A stretch of DNA of 23,831 nucleotides from Sphingobacteriaceae bacterium UBA2059. Lineage in GTDB: Bacteria; Bacteroidota; Bacteroidia; Sphingobacteriales; Sphingobacteriaceae. The notes under the pieces were generated by a model. The model saw only the letters and a list, made by a program, of their open reading frames with translations, was not told the DNA's origin and made no database searches. This document shows, piece by piece, positions 1 through 8,658 of the stretch. How positions within the stretch are numbered: the first letter of the stretch is position 1; the number at the start of each line of letters is the position of its first letter. A program made the position numbers and the translations under genes. The stretch lies in the NCBI GenBank assembly GCA_002332615.1, contig DDAL01000030.1:2186-26016 (forward strand), in the 5' to 3' direction.

Positions 1-72
1 TGCCTTTGCCGGGGGCATAAGGAACATTGACAGGCATAAAACTAGCAGTGTTGAAATGGTAAATTTTCTCAT
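1..72 (-). CDS. N-terminal 24 codons of a secreted protein (partial, cut by window edge)
   Basis: The minus strand from 72 reads an open frame to the window edge. It encodes a textbook Sec signal peptide: M-R-K-F at the start, a hydrophobic Leu/Val/Met core, then the P-P-A-K-A end with a type I cleavage site (A-K-A) at residues 22-24. All 24 visible codons are signal peptide, so the mature protein and its function lie outside the window. An internal ATG at 37 lies in a different frame and gives no recognisable start. The gene is divergent from the DeoR regulator at 236, with 163 bases between them, so the regulator may act on it. It is called a gene because of the coherent signal peptide; its short visible length limits confidence. 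Confidence 0.65.
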   Translation of the reverse strand, partial: MRKFTISTLLVLCLSMFLMPPAKA

Positions 73-235
73 ATTAAATAATTATCGCACGAATTTAAGA
101 AATATAGTAACAAAGGGGCTTTATACTTAGTATTTCAATAAACTGCGAATTATTGGTTTTAAGAGCTTTATGTTAAGCGTTCTTCTATATTTGCATAAGT
201 AAAAGGTTTTAAACTAATAATTATATACATATACA
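73..235. other. Divergent intergenic region between secreted-protein gene and deoR-type gene
   Basis: This AT-rich spacer separates two divergent genes and should carry both promoters and possibly an operator for the DeoR-family protein. A -7-like element for the rightward gene is visible (entered separately). For the leftward gene only a near match, TATATTTC on the minus strand around 101-108, is visible, without a convincing -33 partner. I see no long palindrome or clear direct-repeat operator. Confidence 0.5.
186..193 (+). promoter_or_regulatory. Bacteroidota -7 element (TATATTTG) upstream of the DeoR-family gene
   Basis: The octamer TATATTTG fits the TAnnTTTG -7 consensus of the Bacteroidota primary sigma factor. 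It ends 42 bases before the ATG at 236, which leaves a normal leader length. No good TTTG element sits about 19-20 bases upstream, so the -33 side is weak and the assignment rests on the -7 match and its position. Confidence 0.45.
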
Positions 236-979
236 ATGCTAAAGGAAGAGCGCCAAAGTTTTATCATGAGGGAAATAAACCTTCATAATAAAGTTCTATC
301 ATCTGATTTGAGCGTACAGCTTAACGTATCGGAAGATACTATCCGACGTGATTTGAATGAACTGGCAGAACATGGCAAACTCCAGAAAGTGTATGGTGGC
401 GCTTTGTCAAAATCCTTTCAATACTCATCCGACTCGACGGATGTATATGCACGGGATGCGAAGAAAGAGCTGGCCCGTAAAGCAGCAAAACTCATTCAGC
501 CGGGCATGGTAATACTTGCCGGCGGCGGAACGACTATGATAGAAGTAGCCAGAACATTGCCTGAAAGCCTCAAGTGCACCATTTTTACAGTAAGCCCCCT
601 CGTTGCTTTGGAATTATCTGAACATAAAAACATTGAAGTAATTATTATAGGCGGCCAGTTATCAAAAAGTTCGCATGTGAATACCGGCGCTATGACAATT
701 AGCATTCTCAACGATATCAAGACGGATCTTTGCCTTCTTGGAACCAATGGTTTGTCTCCTGAAGACGGACTTACGGATTCGGATTGGGAGGTTGTTCAGC
801 TAAAAAAAGCAATGATACGCTCGGCCAAAAGAACGGCAGTGCTTTCTATAGCAGAAAAGCTGGGCTCATCTCAAAAAATGAAGGTTTGCGGCATTAATTC
901 ACTTAGATACCTCATAACCGAACTTCCGGCCGATGATCCTCAGCTGGAAGAGTACAGGCAGGTAATCAGTGTATTGTAG
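236..979 (+). CDS. DeoR-family transcriptional regulator
   Basis: A 247-residue protein of normal DeoR-family length. Residues 1-57 form the DeoR helix-turn-helix, with the family signature V-S-E-D-T-I-R-R-D-L at 31-40 and the K-V-Y-G-G-A wing at 51-56. Residues about 75-230 form the DeoRC sensor domain, including the glycine-rich sugar-phosphate loop A-G-G-G-T-T at 95-100 and a late D-G-L-T motif. Family members usually repress sugar or sugar-phosphate catabolism genes and respond to a phosphorylated sugar. The gene runs convergently into the FAD/Fe-S gene, with 14 bases between stops, and divergently from a secreted-protein gene. Its targets are unknown. Either the divergent gene or the muropeptide operon (product GlcNAc-6-P) would be reasonable, but no operator was identified. 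Confidence 0.93.
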   Translation: MLKEERQSFIMREINLHNKVLSSDLSVQLNVSEDTIRRDLNELAEHGKLQKVYGGALSKSFQYSSDSTDVYARDAKKELARKAAKLIQPGMVILAGGGTTMIEVARTLPESLKCTIFTVSPLVALELSEHKNIEVIIIGGQLSKSSHVNTGAMTISILNDIKTDLCLLGTNGLSPEDGLTDSDWEVVQLKKAMIRSAKRTAVLSIAEKLGSSQKMKVCGINSLRYLITELPADDPQLEEYRQVISVL

Positions 980-993
980 TAAAGCAACCAGGC

Positions 994-3819
994 TTAGCCG
1001 CAGCAGTCGTCAATAAGATAAACTATTGATTCATAGTTCTTTCCTATAGCTTCGCTTAAATTCATTTCACATGTTTTTGAGCTGGAGTAATATCCGTCAT
1101 ACTCTTTCTTTCTGACTTCTGTTGCCTCAGGAAGTGTCGCCGAGTGGGTAAGCTCTGGAAAAAGGAAGCCCCTGTCGCCTGCCATTCCGCAGCATCCTGC
1201 ATGCAAAGGAACTTCTACCTTCTTTGCAAAGAGTTCTGCAAGTTGTATAAAACGGGTATACATACCGGTCATTTTTTGCAGTGAACAAACAGGGTGCAAT
1301 ACAACTTCTGTTTTTTTCTTCGTTATTGTGACGGCGGGAGCCACATAATCAAGCAGGTAGTCAATACTATCGAGTAGCGTCATTTCGTCGAAGTACTTTT
1401 GATTTTTCTCTGTAAGTGCAGAACGGCAGTCGCGTATGGTTTGTGTGCAGGAAGACATGTCCAGCACTACCGGATATTTTCCTTCTCCGCTCCACCGCCA
1501 GAGCTTTTCAATAGTGTCGTTTACCGTATATCGGTAAGCGCTATCGAAACCTTTGGATGAATAGATTTGACCGCAGCATGCGCTTTGTATATTGTTTGGA
1601 ATGCGAAGGCCCAAACCAGCCTTTTCTGATACACTTAACAATGCTTCGGGCACACTCTTACCTCCGGTAGACGAACCTCCCATGGTGCGGGTGATACACG
1701 TGGTAAAATAAACCGCTGTTTTGTTTACACTTTTTGAACGCTCGATAAGCGTGCCTATGGCTGGCGATGCTTTGAGTTGTGGCGACCATAGGGGTATGGC
1801 TTTGACTACTTTCTTAAGGCCTTTGGTTACATTAAGAAGGGCTTTTGACCCCATCATTGTGTTCACCGCATTACCGCTTATCAATGCAGTGCGCACAGCG
1901 GAGCTCACCAAACCGAAGTTCCTGGCAACGATCAAAGCGGTTTTATTAGATGCGGCACTGTGGTTTTCTCTTCTCAAACGCTTCACAAGCGTACCGGTAT
2001 TTATATTCACAGGGCAAGCGGTACCGCACAAGCCATCGACAGCGCAGGTATCCAAACCATCATATTGATATTCCTTAAGCATTTTATTAAAAGCATCAAT
2101 CCTGCCTTCCGACTTAAGTCTTGCGAGTGCCCTCCTGGCCACAATACGCCTCCTCGGCGTCATGGTTATATTCCTGCTGGGGCATTTGTGCTCGCAAAAA
2201 CCGCACTCGGTGCACTTGTCGACTTCTACTTCGACGGCAGGCATACTTTTGAGGTTGCTTATATGGGCTTGTCTATCGTCATTGATAATTACTCCGGGGT
2301 TAAGTATATTGTTCGGATCGGTAACGGCCTTAAGTTTCTGCATGATCAGATAAAGCTCGCCCCCCCACTCGGTTTCTACAAAAGGAGCCATGTTACGCCC
2401 TGTACCATGCTCCGCCTTTAAGGCTCCGTCGTACTTGGATACCACCAGATGAACAACATCTTTCATAAAGCGGTCATATCGTTCTACTTCTGTTTTATCC
2501 TTGAAAGACTGGGTAACTACAAAGTGGATATTTCCGTCCTTGGCATGTCCGAATATAATTGCATTGTGGTAAGCGTGCTTCTTAAAAAGCGACTGCAAAT
2601 CCAATATGGCCTCACCCAGGCGCACCACCGGAAACGCAATGTCTTCCAGTATTACAGTGGAACCGCTTGCACGAATGGCACCAACAGCCGGAAACATGCC
2701 TTTACGTATCTGCCACAAAAAAGCCTGTTCGGAAGGATTGGATGTAAACACCGGCGAGGTTAGCATAGAAAGTGAAGGTGCAACCTCAAGGAAAGCTCCG
2801 GTTTTTTCACTGAGCTCTTCGATGCTATTGCCCTGATACTCTACCAAAAGCGCCGTGGCTTCTTCGGGTAGCGTTTTGAGTATCTCAGGTATACCCGGTA
2901 TATTTTCTACCGAGCGCAAGGAGGCTCTATCCATTAACTCTACGGCTTCAGCTCCAGACTGAGCAAGAGGCACAATAGCCTGACAAGCTGAATAGATGGT
3001 TGGAAAGTAAAGCAGTGCAGTGGACTTCATCCGATAGTCAGGCACCGTGTTGAGCACCGCTTCGGAAATGAATCCAAGGGTACCTTCGGATCCTACAAGC
3101 AAGTGAGCAAATATGTCAAGAGGATGGTGATAGTCTATAAAAGCATTTAAAGAGTAGCCCAGCGTGTTCTTTGTCTGATACTTCGCTCTTATTTTTTCGC
3201 GTAGCGCAGGTTTAGTATTTAGTTCGTCCCGGAGTAAAAGTAGCTGGCTATACAAACCGGCGTTAACAAGTTCAAACCGCTGATAGTCGCTTTCGTTTTC
3301 GGTAGAATAGACAGATCCGTCGGGTAGGATGAAACGTATATACTTAACAGTGTGATAGGAGTTGTTACTCACTCCACAGCACATGCCACTGGCATTATTG
3401 GCAAGTATCCCTCCCATCATGGCAGAATTAATGCTCGCAGGGTCGGGGCCTATTTTTTTAGCATACTTCTTTAAGAATGCATTTACATTAGCTCCAATGA
3501 CACCAGGTTGTACTCTTACCTGCCTGCCCTCGTCTTCTACTTTTATTCCTTTCCAGTACTTGCTAAGTTCTACAAGTATACCATCCGTTATAGCCTGCCC
3601 GGACAGGCTGGTGCCGGCAGCCCGAAAAGTTACAGGAATCTGATTTTTATTTGCAACTGAAAGAATGCCCTGTACTTCCTCTTCTGTTATCGGCTGGGCT
3701 ATGGCCCGGGGCTCTAAATGGTAGAACCCTGCATCCGACGCATAAGATAAGCGGTCTATAATTCTTGACTTAATACGTTCATCAGGCAATACAGATGTGA
3801 GAAGCTTGGGAATATTCAT
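994..3819 (-). CDS. FAD-binding and Fe-S oxidoreductase, D-lactate/glycolate dehydrogenase-like
   Basis: A 941-residue flavin plus iron-sulfur oxidoreductase resembling a fusion of GlcD-like and GlcF-like parts. The PCMH-type FAD domain covers about 30-265, with R-A-A-G-T-S-L-S-G-Q-A at 66-76 and G-S-E-G-T-L-G at 243-249. The FAD-oxidase C-terminal domain covers about 265-515, with G-H-A-K-D-G-N-I-H at 424-432 and E-H-G-T-G at 470-474. Ferredoxin cysteines are C536/539/542/546, followed by C592/598/602. Two CCG-type cysteine-rich modules follow (CCG at 748-750; H842-P-x-C845; GCCG at 875-878). Such enzymes oxidise D-lactate or related 2-hydroxy acids and pass electrons to the respiratory chain. 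It is last in the operon, 8 bases after the symporter and two genes after MurQ, whose reaction releases D-lactate. That makes D-lactate the likely substrate, by inference. Members with other 2-hydroxy-acid substrates exist. Confidence 0.85.
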   Translation of the reverse strand: MNIPKLLTSVLPDERIKSRIIDRLSYASDAGFYHLEPRAIAQPITEEEVQGILSVANKNQIPVTFRAAGTSLSGQAITDGILVELSKYWKGIKVEDEGRQVRVQPGVIGANVNAFLKKYAKKIGPDPASINSAMMGGILANNASGMCCGVSNNSYHTVKYIRFILPDGSVYSTENESDYQRFELVNAGLYSQLLLLRDELNTKPALREKIRAKYQTKNTLGYSLNAFIDYHHPLDIFAHLLVGSEGTLGFISEAVLNTVPDYRMKSTALLYFPTIYSACQAIVPLAQSGAEAVELMDRASLRSVENIPGIPEILKTLPEEATALLVEYQGNSIEELSEKTGAFLEVAPSLSMLTSPVFTSNPSEQAFLWQIRKGMFPAVGAIRASGSTVILEDIAFPVVRLGEAILDLQSLFKKHAYHNAIIFGHAKDGNIHFVVTQSFKDKTEVERYDRFMKDVVHLVVSKYDGALKAEHGTGRNMAPFVETEWGGELYLIMQKLKAVTDPNNILNPGVIINDDRQAHISNLKSMPAVEVEVDKCTECGFCEHKCPSRNITMTPRRRIVARRALARLKSEGRIDAFNKMLKEYQYDGLDTCAVDGLCGTACPVNINTGTLVKRLRRENHSAASNKTALIVARNFGLVSSAVRTALISGNAVNTMMGSKALLNVTKGLKKVVKAIPLWSPQLKASPAIGTLIERSKSVNKTAVYFTTCITRTMGGSSTGGKSVPEALLSVSEKAGLGLRIPNNIQSACCGQIYSSKGFDSAYRYTVNDTIEKLWRWSGEGKYPVVLDMSSCTQTIRDCRSALTEKNQKYFDEMTLLDSIDYLLDYVAPAVTITKKKTEVVLHPVCSLQKMTGMYTRFIQLAELFAKKVEVPLHAGCCGMAGDRGFLFPELTHSATLPEATEVRKKEYDGYYSSSKTCEMNLSEAIGKNYESIVYLIDDCCG

Positions 3820-3827
3820 TTCAATTA

Positions 3828-5321
3828 CTAAATAGTGGTCTCTCTTTTAAGCAGAGGTGCATGGTCTCTTGTGCTGGTAATAAGCAACATGAAGTAGGTT
3901 ATAAGCGCGTTAATTATGATAAGCTCGAAGCCTACTAAATAGCCTGTCCACTGTACGGAGTTGGCGTCAATAACATACGAAAGTATGGGCGACAGGATAC
4001 AGATGAAAGGGACCAGTTTGTCGTGCACATGACGCTTTGTGATCATGCCGAAAGCAAAGAGCCCTAAAAGAGGCCCGTATGTATAGCCCGCCGCTTTAAA
4101 TATTGCATTAACAACCGAGTCATTATTAATAACCTTAAAAGCAAGTATTACCAAAAGCATTACTATAGAAAATACAAGGTGCACCAGGTGCCTGGTGCGG
4201 ATAAGGTGTGGTGCATTGGCGTCTTCTTTCTTATTAAAGCCCAGAAAGTCTACACAATACGAAGTTGTAAGAGCTGTTAAAGCGGAGTCTGTAGTCGCAA
4301 AAGTTGCTGCGGTAAGTCCCAGCATAAATACTATGGCAGGCAGCAGAGCCAAATGCCTGAGCGCGATCTCCGGAAATAAATGATCGGGAGTTTTTAAAGT
4401 GCTTATATCAATTCCATTTGCTGCTGCATACTCATAAAGCAAAGCGCCGACACTAAGAAAAAACAGGTTTATTACAACGAATACCGCTGTAAAGGTGAGC
4501 ATGTTCTTTTGGGCCTCGCCAATGTTTTTACAGCTAAGGTTTTTCTGCATAAGATCCTGATCGAGCCCTGTCATGGATATAGTCACGAAAATCCCTCCAA
4601 GAAACTGTTTCAGGAAGTGGTTTTTATTCCCGAGGAAATCTTCCCAGAAGAAAATCTTGGAGTAAGAGCTATTTTTAACGGTCTCAAACGTTTGGACTAC
4701 GTCCAGGTTGAGGCTCTTAGCGATAAAAAAGATTGAAAGCACTACAGAAGAAAGAAGAAAAACTGTTTGCAGCGTATCTGTAATAATGATCGTTTTAAGC
4801 CCGCCTTTAAAGGTATAAGACCATATAAGCGCGAGACATATAGCTATTGTGACCCAAAAAGGAACATTCCAGGCATCGAATATATATTTTTGAAGAACGA
4901 TTGCCACCAGATACAAACGAAAGGCCGAACCGATAGTCCTTGAGATAAGAAAAATCATTGCGCCAGACTTGTAACTCCAGTAGCCCAGTCGGTTTTCAAG
5001 GTAGGTATATATGGACACCAGGTTTATACGGTAATAAAGTGGCAGAAGCACTTTAGCAATGAGCACAAAGCCAATAGCGTTACCCAGCACGAACTGAAAA
5101 TACCCAAAACTACTGTTAACTACGGCACCGGGTACCGATATAAACGTAACTCCCGATAAAGCTGTGCCTATCATACCAAAAGCTACCAGATACCACCTGG
5201 AGTTCCGGTTGGCAATGAAAAAAGCAGAATTATCGTTTGACTTTTTGGATGTAAAATAGGATATGACGATCAATATGAGAAAGTAACCTATAATGAAGGA
5301 TAGCAGAGCAACTGGAGACAT
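3828..5321 (-). CDS. Sodium:solute symporter (SSS) family transporter, candidate MurNAc importer
   Basis: A 497-residue integral membrane protein with about 13 hydrophobic helices, the usual SSS length. The first helix starts at residue 5. The second holds G-M-I-G-T-A-L-S-G-V-T-F at about 49-60, the conserved SSS TM2 region, and a Y-T-F-K-G-G-L segment near 169-175 is also typical of the family. It would drive Na+-coupled uptake across the inner membrane. The substrate cannot be read from sequence. It lies 29 bases after murQ and 8 bases before the D-lactate-dehydrogenase-like gene. From memory, Tannerella forsythia has a MurNAc transporter gene next to murK and murQ. MurNAc or a small muropeptide is therefore the best guess, with a generic sugar or sialic acid symporter as the alternative. 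Confidence 0.85.
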   Translation of the reverse strand: MSPVALLSFIIGYFLILIVISYFTSKKSNDNSAFFIANRNSRWYLVAFGMIGTALSGVTFISVPGAVVNSSFGYFQFVLGNAIGFVLIAKVLLPLYYRINLVSIYTYLENRLGYWSYKSGAMIFLISRTIGSAFRLYLVAIVLQKYIFDAWNVPFWVTIAICLALIWSYTFKGGLKTIIITDTLQTVFLLSSVVLSIFFIAKSLNLDVVQTFETVKNSSYSKIFFWEDFLGNKNHFLKQFLGGIFVTISMTGLDQDLMQKNLSCKNIGEAQKNMLTFTAVFVVINLFFLSVGALLYEYAAANGIDISTLKTPDHLFPEIALRHLALLPAIVFMLGLTAATFATTDSALTALTTSYCVDFLGFNKKEDANAPHLIRTRHLVHLVFSIVMLLVILAFKVINNDSVVNAIFKAAGYTYGPLLGLFAFGMITKRHVHDKLVPFICILSPILSYVIDANSVQWTGYLVGFELIIINALITYFMLLITSTRDHAPLLKRETTI

Positions 5322-5350
5322 TTAAGTTTATTTATGTGGTTGAACAAAAA

Positions 5351-6187
5351 TTAAAGTAGAGTGGCTTTGCTTAAAAACGAATTGATTGCTTTTCTCACAT
5401 TCCCGTATTGTTCCAGCAAGCCGGTTGCTTCCTCTTCACTTGCACCCGTTTCATTCATAATGATCTTTACACCCCTGCTGTAAAGCTTGTTGTTTGTTAG
5501 TTGCATGTCGACCATCTTGTTCCCCTTAACACGACCCAGCTGAATCATCACTGCCGTAGTTAACATGTTCAGCACTAACTTTTGAGCAGTGCCAGACTTC
5601 ATTCTTGTTGAACCCGAAACAAACTCAGGGCCTACCACCACTTCAACAGGATATTGCGCTACAGCAGCTACGGGACTGCCGGAATTGCATACAATACAAC
5701 CTGTGGTTATACCCTGTTGGTTTGCAGCCTTGAGGCCGCCTATTACATACGGAGTAGTGCCAGAAGCTGCTATCCCAACAACGACATCCTTATCATTAAT
5801 AGCATACTCACTTAAATCCTTCCAAGCCTGGTCCACATCGTCTTCTGCAAACTCAACCGCTTTGCGAATCGCTGAATCGCCTCCGGCAATTATACCAATA
5901 ACCCAGTCGAATGGAACACCGTATGTCGGCGGGCATTCGGAAGCATCGAGTACACCCATACGGCCGCTTGTACCTGCCCCTATGTAGAAAAGCCTTCCAC
6001 CCTCTTTCATCCTGGCGGATACTACCGTTGCCAGTTGTTCTATCTGTGGAATAGATTTTTCTACAGCCATAGGAACGGTCTTGTCTTCCTTGTTTATATT
6101 GACAAGAACTTCTCTTACCGTCATTAGTTCAAGATCATTGTAGTTTGAATCGCTTTCAGTTGTGGCTTCCATGTTTCCTGTTGTCAT
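5351..6187 (-). CDS. murQ: N-acetylmuramic acid 6-phosphate etherase
   Basis: A 278-residue cytoplasmic SIS-domain lyase. MurQ cleaves the D-lactyl ether of MurNAc-6-phosphate, giving GlcNAc-6-phosphate and D-lactate. The family N-terminus T-T-E-S-D-S-N-Y is at 9-16, the phosphosugar loop G-A-G-T-S-G-R-M-G at 70-78, and D-A-S-E-C-P-P-T at 81-88. E84 and E115 line up with the catalytic Glu83 and Glu114 of the E. coli enzyme. A-A-S-G-T-T-P-Y at 140-147 and S-G-S-T-R-M-K-S-G-T at 191-200 complete the signature. The start could also be Met6. It sits 52 bases after the serine hydrolase and 29 bases before the symporter. No MurNAc kinase or NagA/NagB is present in the window. This is a confident family assignment. 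Confidence 0.97.
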   Translation of the reverse strand: MTTGNMEATTESDSNYNDLELMTVREVLVNINKEDKTVPMAVEKSIPQIEQLATVVSARMKEGGRLFYIGAGTSGRMGVLDASECPPTYGVPFDWVIGIIAGGDSAIRKAVEFAEDDVDQAWKDLSEYAINDKDVVVGIAASGTTPYVIGGLKAANQQGITTGCIVCNSGSPVAAVAQYPVEVVVGPEFVSGSTRMKSGTAQKLVLNMLTTAVMIQLGRVKGNKMVDMQLTNNKLYSRGVKIIMNETGASEEEATGLLEQYGNVRKAINSFLSKATLL

Positions 6188-6239
6188 CTTATTTATTATT
6201 TTATTACCCTTGGGGGTTTATATATTTAGTGCTTATTTA

Positions 6240-7523
6240 TTAGTTTTCGATTGACTGATACACAATATCTTGTATGGCACCTCTGATGCCCAGCTGCCCT
6301 AATTTGTTGCTCGAGTCAGGGTGCACACGGTTGGACAAAAAGATATATACAAGCTGACGCTTGGGGTCTGTCCAAACACAGGTTCCGGTAAAGCCGGTAT
6401 GCCCATAGGTGGATAGTGATACCTTTTTAGACGGATAGGGGTCTTTCCTGTATCGGTTATCCTTTTCAGGCTTATCAAAACCCAAACCTCTGCGGCTGAC
6501 ACTGGTTTGATAAGAGGTGAAATAATCTATTGTTGACTTTTTAAATAACCTTATTCCTTCAAGCTCTCCCCCGTTTAGCAAAAGCTGATAAAGCTTAGCC
6601 AGATCGGCGGCACTACTAAAAAGACCTGCATGGCCGGCCACTCCTCCAAACATAGCTGCACCCGGATCATGCACATCGCCCCGTATTTCTTTGAGACGAA
6701 AATACCTTTCGACCTCTGTAGGCGCTATGTTATTAACATTAAACCGTTCTAAAGGCTTAAACCCGGTAGTAGCCATATTCAATGGCTTATAGAAAGTTTG
6801 GGTCACATACGTATCAAGTGGCATTCCCGAAACCTGCTCGACTATCTTTCCTAAAAAGATGAAATCATTATCACTATAAACGTACTTGTGCCGGGGCCCT
6901 AGACGGCTGGTTATTATTTTTTGATACAAGGTGTCCATATAATTTTTCTTCATGTACATTCCTTCACCTACTCTTACAGAGTAGACCGCATCAGGCTTGG
7001 ATTTGTAAAAGCCAGCTTTAGGCTTGCCACTTGCATCCAGAGTTTCTTTATAAAACGGAATGAAAGAGACAAGACCTGCTTCGTGCAGTAAGATGTCTTT
7101 TATTTTTAACTGAGTTTTATCCGAATTTCTTGTCCATGGAAGATAGTCCCCCAGTGTTTTTTCCAGGTCCAGCTTCCCTTCTTCATACAGCTTCATAACA
7201 CTTACAGTGGTAGCTGATATTTTGGTTACCGAAGCAAGGTCATAGATCGTTTCGGGAGTCACCGGTTCTTGCTTATCATAGCGCATGTGACCATACGCTT
7301 TCTGAAAAGCAATTTTGCCATTTTTCAACACGAGCACCACACAACCAGGTGTAGCTTTTTGCGCTATAGCCATTCGGGCAACAGAGTCGATCTTTGTTAA
7401 TATTTCGCTTTTAATTCCAAGCGACTCCGGCTGGGCGCTGCTTAAACGAACCGGTTTTTTGTCTTGAGCAAATGCCAGGGTACTAAGTGAAATGAGTAAG
7501 CAAATTAGAAGTAATTTTTTCAT
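6240..7523 (-). CDS. Exported beta-lactamase-fold serine hydrolase, possible AmiE-like muramyl amidase
   Basis: A 427-residue protein with a Sec signal peptide (residues 1-19, ending A-F-A before Q20). It has the class C beta-lactamase/PBP-like catalytic set: S98-V-T-K101 (SxxK), Y216-S-D (YxN-like) and H375-T-G (in place of KTG). It also carries G-V-A-G-H-A-G-L-F-S at 294-303, a motif I associate with serine hydrolases fused to or found beside NagZ. Bacillus AmiE (YbbE), an N-acetylmuramoyl-L-alanine amidase encoded with murQ, belongs to this fold. In this muropeptide operon an amidase that frees MurNAc from the stem peptide is the best inferred role; a D,D-peptidase or esterase is the alternative. 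Its ATG overlaps the epimerase TGA (ATGA at 7520-7523), suggesting translational coupling. Confidence 0.85.
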   Translation of the reverse strand: MKKLLLICLLISLSTLAFAQDKKPVRLSSAQPESLGIKSEILTKIDSVARMAIAQKATPGCVVLVLKNGKIAFQKAYGHMRYDKQEPVTPETIYDLASVTKISATTVSVMKLYEEGKLDLEKTLGDYLPWTRNSDKTQLKIKDILLHEAGLVSFIPFYKETLDASGKPKAGFYKSKPDAVYSVRVGEGMYMKKNYMDTLYQKIITSRLGPRHKYVYSDNDFIFLGKIVEQVSGMPLDTYVTQTFYKPLNMATTGFKPLERFNVNNIAPTEVERYFRLKEIRGDVHDPGAAMFGGVAGHAGLFSSAADLAKLYQLLLNGGELEGIRLFKKSTIDYFTSYQTSVSRRGLGFDKPEKDNRYRKDPYPSKKVSLSTYGHTGFTGTCVWTDPKRQLVYIFLSNRVHPDSSNKLGQLGIRGAIQDIVYQSIEN

Positions 7524-8656
7524 TTTATTCTTTTTCTTATACCTATACCCGGCTTGTCGTTAAGAGTAACTTTTCCATTTACGATGTTTATACCCTCATA
7601 AACGTCATTACTGATGAGCAGTGCTCCGTCCAGGTCTGCCCAGTCTACCATAGGGGAAAGTTGCGCTGCTGCAGATATAGCACAGGATGTCTCGGTCATA
7701 CAACCGATCATAACTTTCATATTGAAGGCTCTGGCCAACGTTAACATTTTATTTGCCTCACGCATACCAGTACACTTCATCAACTTAATGTTTATACCTG
7801 TATACACATCTTTTGCACGCACTACGTCGTCTAGTCGCTGAACGGCCTCATCGCCGATGGTTGGCAAAGGACTTTTCTCTGTGAGCCATGCATTATCATC
7901 AAGTTGTTCCTTGGGCATGGGCTGCTCAATAAAAACAACTCCTTTTTCCTTTAGCCAGTAAGCCATGTCAAGAGCAAAAGCCTTGTCTTTCCAACCCTGA
8001 TTAACATCTACGCACAAAGGTTTATCAGTTACCGAGCGTATGGTTTCTATCATTTGCCGGTCAGTCTCCCGGCCAAGCTTTACTTTCAAAATCTTATAGG
8101 GTGTCGCTTCTTTCACTTTTTGGCGGACAATGTCAGGCGTATCAATTCCTATCGTAAAGGAGGTGTCAGGTGTATCTTTGGCATCATAGCCCCATAATTT
8201 ATACCATGGCTTTTCAGTAAGTTTGCCAACAAGGTCGTGAAGAGCAATATCAACAGAAGCCTTAGCAGCCGCATTGCCTTGTTCTACCGAATCAACATAG
8301 TCTAGTATCTTCTCCATCTGAAACGGATCGCCGAACTGCTCCAGCTTCAGCCTCGATAGGAAACGTAAAACTGTTTCATGCGACTCGCCTAAATATGGAG
8401 GCATGGAAGCCTCACCATATCCTTTTATCCCTTCATATTCAATTTCTGTCAGCACCACAGGGGTGGTTGTCCTTGAGCTTGTTGCCAGATTAAACGCATG
8501 CCTGAGTTGTAGTGTATAGGGTTTAAATGTGAGCTTCATTGTAGCGGAATTTCTTTTTATGTATTGCCTGTCCTTAAACGCACTTACAACACCAGGCAAG
8601 GCTATAGAACCAGCGACGAGGCTTGAGGCTTTTAGAAAACTTCTTCTGCTCTGCAT
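7520..8656 (-). CDS. L-Ala-D/L-Glu (dipeptide) epimerase with Tat signal peptide
   Basis: A 378-residue enolase-superfamily enzyme (MLE/mandelate-racemase subgroup). The acid/base lysines are K191-V-K193 on one face and K291 on the other. The Mg2+ ligands are D217, E244 and D269 (D-V-N-Q, E-Q-P, G-D-E). D341-L-D343 matches the DxD that binds the dipeptide amine in L-Ala-D/L-Glu epimerases. The reaction converts L-Ala-D-Glu from murein peptides to L-Ala-L-Glu, which ordinary peptidases can use. The N-terminus S-R-R-S-F-L-K (3-9) followed by a hydrophobic stretch is a strong twin-arginine signal. This is notable because the best-known homologues are cytoplasmic. Met40 (codon at 8537-8539) starts the usual catalytic domain and could be an alternative cytoplasmic start. 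It follows the NlpC/P60 gene by 2 bases and overlaps the next gene by 4. Confidence 0.92.
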   Translation of the reverse strand: MQSRRSFLKASSLVAGSIALPGVVSAFKDRQYIKRNSATMKLTFKPYTLQLRHAFNLATSSRTTTPVVLTEIEYEGIKGYGEASMPPYLGESHETVLRFLSRLKLEQFGDPFQMEKILDYVDSVEQGNAAAKASVDIALHDLVGKLTEKPWYKLWGYDAKDTPDTSFTIGIDTPDIVRQKVKEATPYKILKVKLGRETDRQMIETIRSVTDKPLCVDVNQGWKDKAFALDMAYWLKEKGVVFIEQPMPKEQLDDNAWLTEKSPLPTIGDEAVQRLDDVVRAKDVYTGINIKLMKCTGMREANKMLTLARAFNMKVMIGCMTETSCAISAAAQLSPMVDWADLDGALLISNDVYEGINIVNGKVTLNDKPGIGIRKRIK

Positions 8657-8658
8657 AG

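Noticed and set aside
980..993. A shared terminator between the convergent regulator and FAD/Fe-S genes
   Set aside because: Only 14 bases separate the stops and no inverted repeat with a T-run is visible there.
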